DNA from: Rhodospirillaceae bacterium
GTDB taxonomy: Bacteria; Pseudomonadota; Alphaproteobacteria; UBA11136
Direction of reading: 5' to 3'
DNA: 16,141 nucleotides
Assembly (NCBI GenBank): GCA_018663165.1
Contig: JABJES010000189.1
Location: 1 to 16,141, forward strand
Part shown: in pieces, positions 13,223-16,141 of the stretch
Layout of the letters: each line of letters starts with the position of its first letter
How positions within the stretch are numbered: position 1 is the stretch's first letter
The notes under the pieces: generated by a model
What the model was told of the DNA's origin: nothing
The model's database searches: none
The model's input: only the letters and a program-made list of their open reading frames with translations
Position numbers and translations under genes: made by a program

Positions 13223-14776
13223 TCAGGCTGAAAGCGCGGCTGGTGCCGACTTCCCCCTTTTGACAATCAGCTTATTAAGTGCATTCACATAGGCGCGGGC
13301 CGAAGCCACCATAGTATCGACATCAGCACCCTGCCCATTCACCGTACGACCCTTTTCCTCAAGTCTCACCGTTACCTCGGCCTGAGCGTCAGTGCCTTTG
13401 GTGACCGCATGAACCTGATAGAGCTGGAGCGTCGCCTCATGAGGAAAGAGATTCCGGATGGCGGCGAATGTCGCATCCACCGGACCGTCTCCCTGGGCGG
13501 AAGTCGTAATCGTTTCGCCGTCGACCTTGAGTTCGAGATCGGCTTTTTGCGGTCCTTTTGAACCGCAAACGACCTGCAACGAGACAAATTTGATGCGATC
13601 GCTACCGCGTACAATCCGGTCGTCGATCAGCGCAACGAGGTCTTCCTCGAAAACTTCTTTTTTCTTATCAGCCAGATCCTTGAAACGGCGGAAAACGTCT
13701 TCAATTGCCTCGTCATCGAGATCCAGCCCCATTTCCTTAACCTTAGTGGTAAAGGCATGGCGCCCGGAATGCTTGCCGAGCACAATTTTAGACTCGGTCA
13801 GGCCAATCGATTCCGGGCTCATAATCTCATAGGTGCCAGCATGTTTGAGCATACCGTCCTGGTGAATGCCCGATTCATGGGCAAAGGCATTCGCACCGAC
13901 AATCGCCTTGTTGGGCTGAACCACGAAACCAGTCACTGTCGAGACCAAATGCGAGGCGCGGGTGATCAGTTCGGTTTTGATCCCGGTGTGATAGGGCATC
14001 AAATCGTTGCGTGTCCGCATCGCCATGACAAGCTCTTCCATGGCCGCATTACCAGCCCGTTCGCCGAGCCCGTTGACGGTACACTCCACCTGCCGGGCAC
14101 CGTTACGCACCGCCGAGAGGGAATTGGCCACGCCCAAACCGAGATCATTGTGGCAATGCACCGAAATGACAGCCTTATCGATGTTTGGCACCTTATTCCG
14201 CAACAGTGCGATCAAGGCTCCGAACTCTTCCGGCAAGGCATAGCCAACGGTGTCTGGAATGTTGATCGTCGTCGCCCCGGCGTTAATCGCAATCTCAACA
14301 CAGCGACAGAGAAAGTCCGTCTCGCTGCGGGTCGCGTCCTCGGCGCTCCATTCCACATCGTCGGTATAGCCCCGGGCCCTGGTCACGCTGTCATGAACCG
14401 CTTCCAAGACGGAATTGGGGCCCATCTTGAGCTTATGTTCCATATGCAGGGGGCTGGTGGCGATGAAGGTATGAATCCGCTTACGCGCCGCCGGTTTCAA
14501 CGCTTCTGCGGCACGGTCAATGTCCTGGCTAGTGGCGCGGGCAAGGCCGCAAATCGTCGATTCTTTAATCTTTCCGGCAATCGCCCGAACGGCTTCGAAA
14601 TCACCTTCCGAAGCGATCGGAAAGCCAGCCTCGATCACGTCGACACCCATTTCCTCAAGAACGGTGGCAATGCGCACCTTTTCCTCAAGATTCATCGAAG
14701 CGCCGGGTGATTGTTCCCCGTCGCGCAAGGTGGTGTCGAAAATAACGACCCGATTTTTGTCTGTCTTGGTACTCAT
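13223..14776 (-). CDS. leuA: 2-isopropylmalate synthase
   Basis: First committed enzyme of leucine synthesis: it condenses acetyl-CoA with 2-oxoisovalerate to give 2-isopropylmalate in the cytoplasm. It has 517 residues, as usual for the bacterial LeuA type. The TIM-barrel domain (about 10-275) carries the metal-site D14 within FDTTLRDGEQSPG and the H207-C-H209-N motif, and NGLGERAGNA at 235-244. A linker region (about 280-385) is followed by the C-terminal leucine-binding regulatory domain (about 385-510), with GPVDATFAAI and GADVDTMVASARAYVNALNKL-type segments, so feedback inhibition by leucine is expected. An AGGA ribosome-binding site lies 9 nt before the ATG. The 511-nt upstream region contains an inverted repeat and may hold a leader-peptide control element. 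Confidence 0.96.
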   Translation of the reverse strand: MSTKTDKNRVVIFDTTLRDGEQSPGASMNLEEKVRIATVLEEMGVDVIEAGFPIASEGDFEAVRAIAGKIKESTICGLARATSQDIDRAAEALKPAARKRIHTFIATSPLHMEHKLKMGPNSVLEAVHDSVTRARGYTDDVEWSAEDATRSETDFLCRCVEIAINAGATTINIPDTVGYALPEEFGALIALLRNKVPNIDKAVISVHCHNDLGLGVANSLSAVRNGARQVECTVNGLGERAGNAAMEELVMAMRTRNDLMPYHTGIKTELITRASHLVSTVTGFVVQPNKAIVGANAFAHESGIHQDGMLKHAGTYEIMSPESIGLTESKIVLGKHSGRHAFTTKVKEMGLDLDDEAIEDVFRRFKDLADKKKEVFEEDLVALIDDRIVRGSDRIKFVSLQVVCGSKGPQKADLELKVDGETITTSAQGDGPVDATFAAIRNLFPHEATLQLYQVHAVTKGTDAQAEVTVRLEEKGRTVNGQGADVDTMVASARAYVNALNKLIVKRGKSAPAALSA

Positions 14777-14826
14777 AATTCAGGAATCCTTTGCAAATGA
14801 CGTTTTCATCATCGAAATCGACCTAC

Positions 14827-14869
14827 CCTCTGAACAGCCGTCGAAAAAAACAACGGTCACGTTCAGAGG
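14827..14869 (-). promoter_or_regulatory. Inverted repeat in the leuA 5' leader, possible attenuator
   Basis: Outer arms CCTCTGAAC and GTTCAGAGG (9 bp, perfect) enclose inner arms CCGT and ACGG and a T-rich loop containing seven T in a row on the minus strand. A competing small stem, AACG-TGAC-CGTT, ends directly before the T-run and could act as a weak terminator. The structure lies about 50 nt before the leuA start. The layout fits leader-dependent control of a leucine gene, but the hairpin itself is not followed by a T-tract. Confidence 0.4.
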
Positions 14870-15015
14870 CTCCTAAGTCGAAGAGCCACGTCATCGCAAA
14901 GCAGAATGTTAAAGAGAGGGGCAAAAAACAGGGGCCCAAACGGACAGACGGAACCGACACGGAAGATGGCTTCCATGGCGGTCGAATTTTCAAATTTATC
15001 AACGGCTTTCATCAT
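14863..15015 (-). CDS. Possible leuA leader peptide, 50 residues
   Basis: On the minus strand a reading frame starting ATG-ATG at 15015 ends within the first arm of the leader hairpin. Its last 25 residues include eight leucines, ending ILLCDDVALRLRSL, coded by CTG, CTT and CTC. Leader peptides of leucine operons are Leu-rich and end next to the control hairpin, which is why I record it. Against it: there is no run of adjacent leucine codons beyond two, the ribosome-binding site is weak, and 50 residues is long for a leader. It may be a chance frame. Confidence 0.2.
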   Translation of the reverse strand: MMKAVDKFENSTAMEAIFRVGSVCPFGPLFFAPLFNILLCDDVALRLRSL

Positions 15016-15287
15016 TCCAGCCCGTTTTCTCTTGTGTCTGTCCTGGCCCCGAAGGGAATCACATATCACAGCATGTATATGGTTAATAATGGATGAATTT
15101 CATCACGTTAACCCTTTGAGGGCCCAATAACTACTGCCTTTCGGCCATCCGGGGCAACGATTTTGTTGCGGCGCACCGTGTCTGGGCAGCATCACCCCAG
15201 CATCACCCAAGCCGCTCCATCAGGCCGCAGAATACTCATTTTATAGATCATCCTGCCGACACATGGCGGCCCGCTCTGACGCTGGCC

Positions 15288-16141
15288 CTATAAAAGGCCG
15301 GTTTTTTGCCGTAATTCGTCGGTCAGAACCTTTTCATTTTCCGAGTAATCCACCGGCACCTCGACCAGATGCACGCCCTTCGCATCAAAACAGGCATCGA
15401 GAAGCGGAACCAGATCATCCGTGGCGGCCAAACAGTGCCCTTTGGCGCCGAAACTTTCCGCAAAGGTGACGAAATCCGGATTGCCGAACTGGAGGCTGTA
15501 GGGCTTCAGGCCATGGGCGTTCTGCTTCCAACGAATCATACCGTAAGCATCGTCGCGCAGAACCATGATAACGAGATTGAGGCCCAAACGAACGGCAGTT
15601 TCCATCTCCTGGCAATTCATCATGAAGCCGCCATCGCCGCAGATCGCCATGACCTTGCGTTCCGGATAGACCAACCGCGCCGCCATCGCCGAGGGAAGGC
15701 CCGCGCCCATCGTGGCCAGCGCGTTGTCCAACAGCACCGTGTTAGGCTCGTGCGCCGCATAGTTCCGGGCGAACCAGATCTTATAGACCCCGTTATCCAG
15801 GCAGATCATGCCGTCATCGGGCATCGCCGTCCGGACTTGCGATACCAGATGCTGCGGGTAAATCGGGAACCGCATATCGTCCTGGCCTTCAAGGATCTGG
15901 GCGTCGCCGTGGAGTTTGACCTCCATCATGCGGCTGAAATTCCAGTTCGATTCCTCTTTTTTCCTGGCGCCATTCTTGAGCTGCCAGATGGCGTTCCCGA
16001 TATCGCCGATTACCTCGAGTTGCGGGAAATAAACCGGATCCACTTCCGCGGTATTCATGGAAATGTGGATCACCTCGGTACCACCAACCTGCATGAAAAA
16101 CGGCGGCTTCTCGATCACGTCATGGCCAACATTGATGATCA
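15288..16141 (-). CDS. Acetolactate synthase-like thiamine-diphosphate enzyme, C-terminal part
   Basis: Partial: the frame runs off the right edge; the visible 284 residues begin IINVGHDVIEKPPFFMQ. The Met that could be taken as a start at 16118 is in fact an internal GTG codon. The fragment covers the end of the central domain and the whole C-terminal thiamine-diphosphate domain, with MGAGLPSAMAAR, then GDGGFMMNCQEMETAVRLGL and RDDAYGMIRWKQ forming the Mg/ThDP motif (RDD where many relatives have NN or DN). Family members join two pyruvates to 2-acetolactate for valine/leucine or acetoin synthesis, but other ThDP enzymes share the fold. No small regulatory subunit gene follows: the next gene on this strand is leuA, 511 nt away. 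It could be a catabolic AlsS-type or a related decarboxylase-family enzyme. Confidence 0.8.
   Translation of the reverse strand, partial: IINVGHDVIEKPPFFMQVGGTEVIHISMNTAEVDPVYFPQLEVIGDIGNAIWQLKNGARKKEESNWNFSRMMEVKLHGDAQILEGQDDMRFPIYPQHLVSQVRTAMPDDGMICLDNGVYKIWFARNYAAHEPNTVLLDNALATMGAGLPSAMAARLVYPERKVMAICGDGGFMMNCQEMETAVRLGLNLVIMVLRDDAYGMIRWKQNAHGLKPYSLQFGNPDFVTFAESFGAKGHCLAATDDLVPLLDACFDAKGVHLVEVPVDYSENEKVLTDELRQKTGLL

Larger units (their letters stand above)
14777..15287. other. Long gap upstream of leuA
   Basis: Contains the hairpin at 14827-14869 and the possible leader ORF at 14863-15015 (separate entries). It also has a tandem 11-bp duplication, CAGCATCACCC at 15187-15197 and 15198-15208. 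No tRNA, CRISPR or known riboswitch pattern was recognised, and no confident promoter boxes were found. The leuA promoter should lie here on the minus strand. Confidence 0.4.

Noticed and set aside
13757..14710. Long plus-strand open frame opposite leuA (317 codons), and a similar one at 8264-9043 opposite rodA/mrdA
   Set aside because: Both are antisense shadows of well-conserved genes. Their translations are rich in His, Arg and Asn with no recognisable domain or ribosome-binding site.
15187..15208. Tandem 11-bp repeat as a CRISPR or regulatory array
   Set aside because: There are only two copies, with no spacer and no dyad; it is most likely a chance small duplication.
16116..16118. Start codon of the acetolactate-synthase-like gene
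   Set aside because: The codon is GTG inside a conserved NVGHDVIEKPPFFM segment and the frame continues to the window edge, so the gene is simply cut by the window.

Overview
The window looks like a chromosomal segment of an alphaproteobacterium. The evidence is the protein types and the order leuA, mreB, mreC, mreD, mrdA (PBP2), rodA on one strand. I cannot name the genus. No phage or transposase gene is visible.

Layout, left to right. (1) Positions 1-476 hold the 3' end of a CPA2-type cation/proton antiporter (+). (2) Positions 520-1278 hold a membrane methyltransferase of the isoprenylcysteine methyltransferase (ICMT)-like family (-), convergent with the antiporter. (3) Positions 1279-1795 are a long AT-rich gap. 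It contains a decayed tRNA 3' half with its own terminator, then a promoter region with the layout of a nitrogen-controlled sigma-54 promoter: an NtrC-like palindrome, an IHF consensus site and a GG-N10-GC promoter core. (4) Positions 1796-7264 hold a nitrite-assimilation cluster (+): nirB, nirD (with an intact Rieske site), an FNT-family nitrite/formate channel, and a PP2C phosphatase-Ser/Thr kinase fusion with a C-terminal membrane anchor. (5) Positions 7329-7485 hold tRNA-Lys(CTT) (-) with a readable promoter and terminator. (6) Positions 7529-14776 (-) hold leuA followed by the cell-elongation genes mreB, mreC, mreD, mrdA and rodA; mreC through rodA are almost contiguous. (7) Positions 14777-15287 are the leuA upstream region, with a strong inverted repeat and a possible leader ORF. 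(8) From 15288 to the window edge lies the 3' part of a thiamine-diphosphate acetolactate-synthase-like gene (-).

How the genes work together. NirBD reduces nitrite to ammonium with NAD(P)H in the cytoplasm. The FNT channel can bring nitrite across the membrane. The phosphatase-kinase fusion is probably a regulator tied to this pathway. The promoter layout predicts activation under nitrogen limitation. No nitrate reductase or nitrate transporter is in view. The mre/mrd genes encode the rod-shape peptidoglycan elongation machine. LeuA starts the leucine branch.

The most notable points are the NtrC/IHF/sigma-54 arrangement, the kinase-phosphatase fusion in a nitrite operon, and the absence of any ATG, GTG or TTG at the N-terminus of that fusion. 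An ATA codon stands exactly where the start should be, 9 nt after an AGGA ribosome-binding site.
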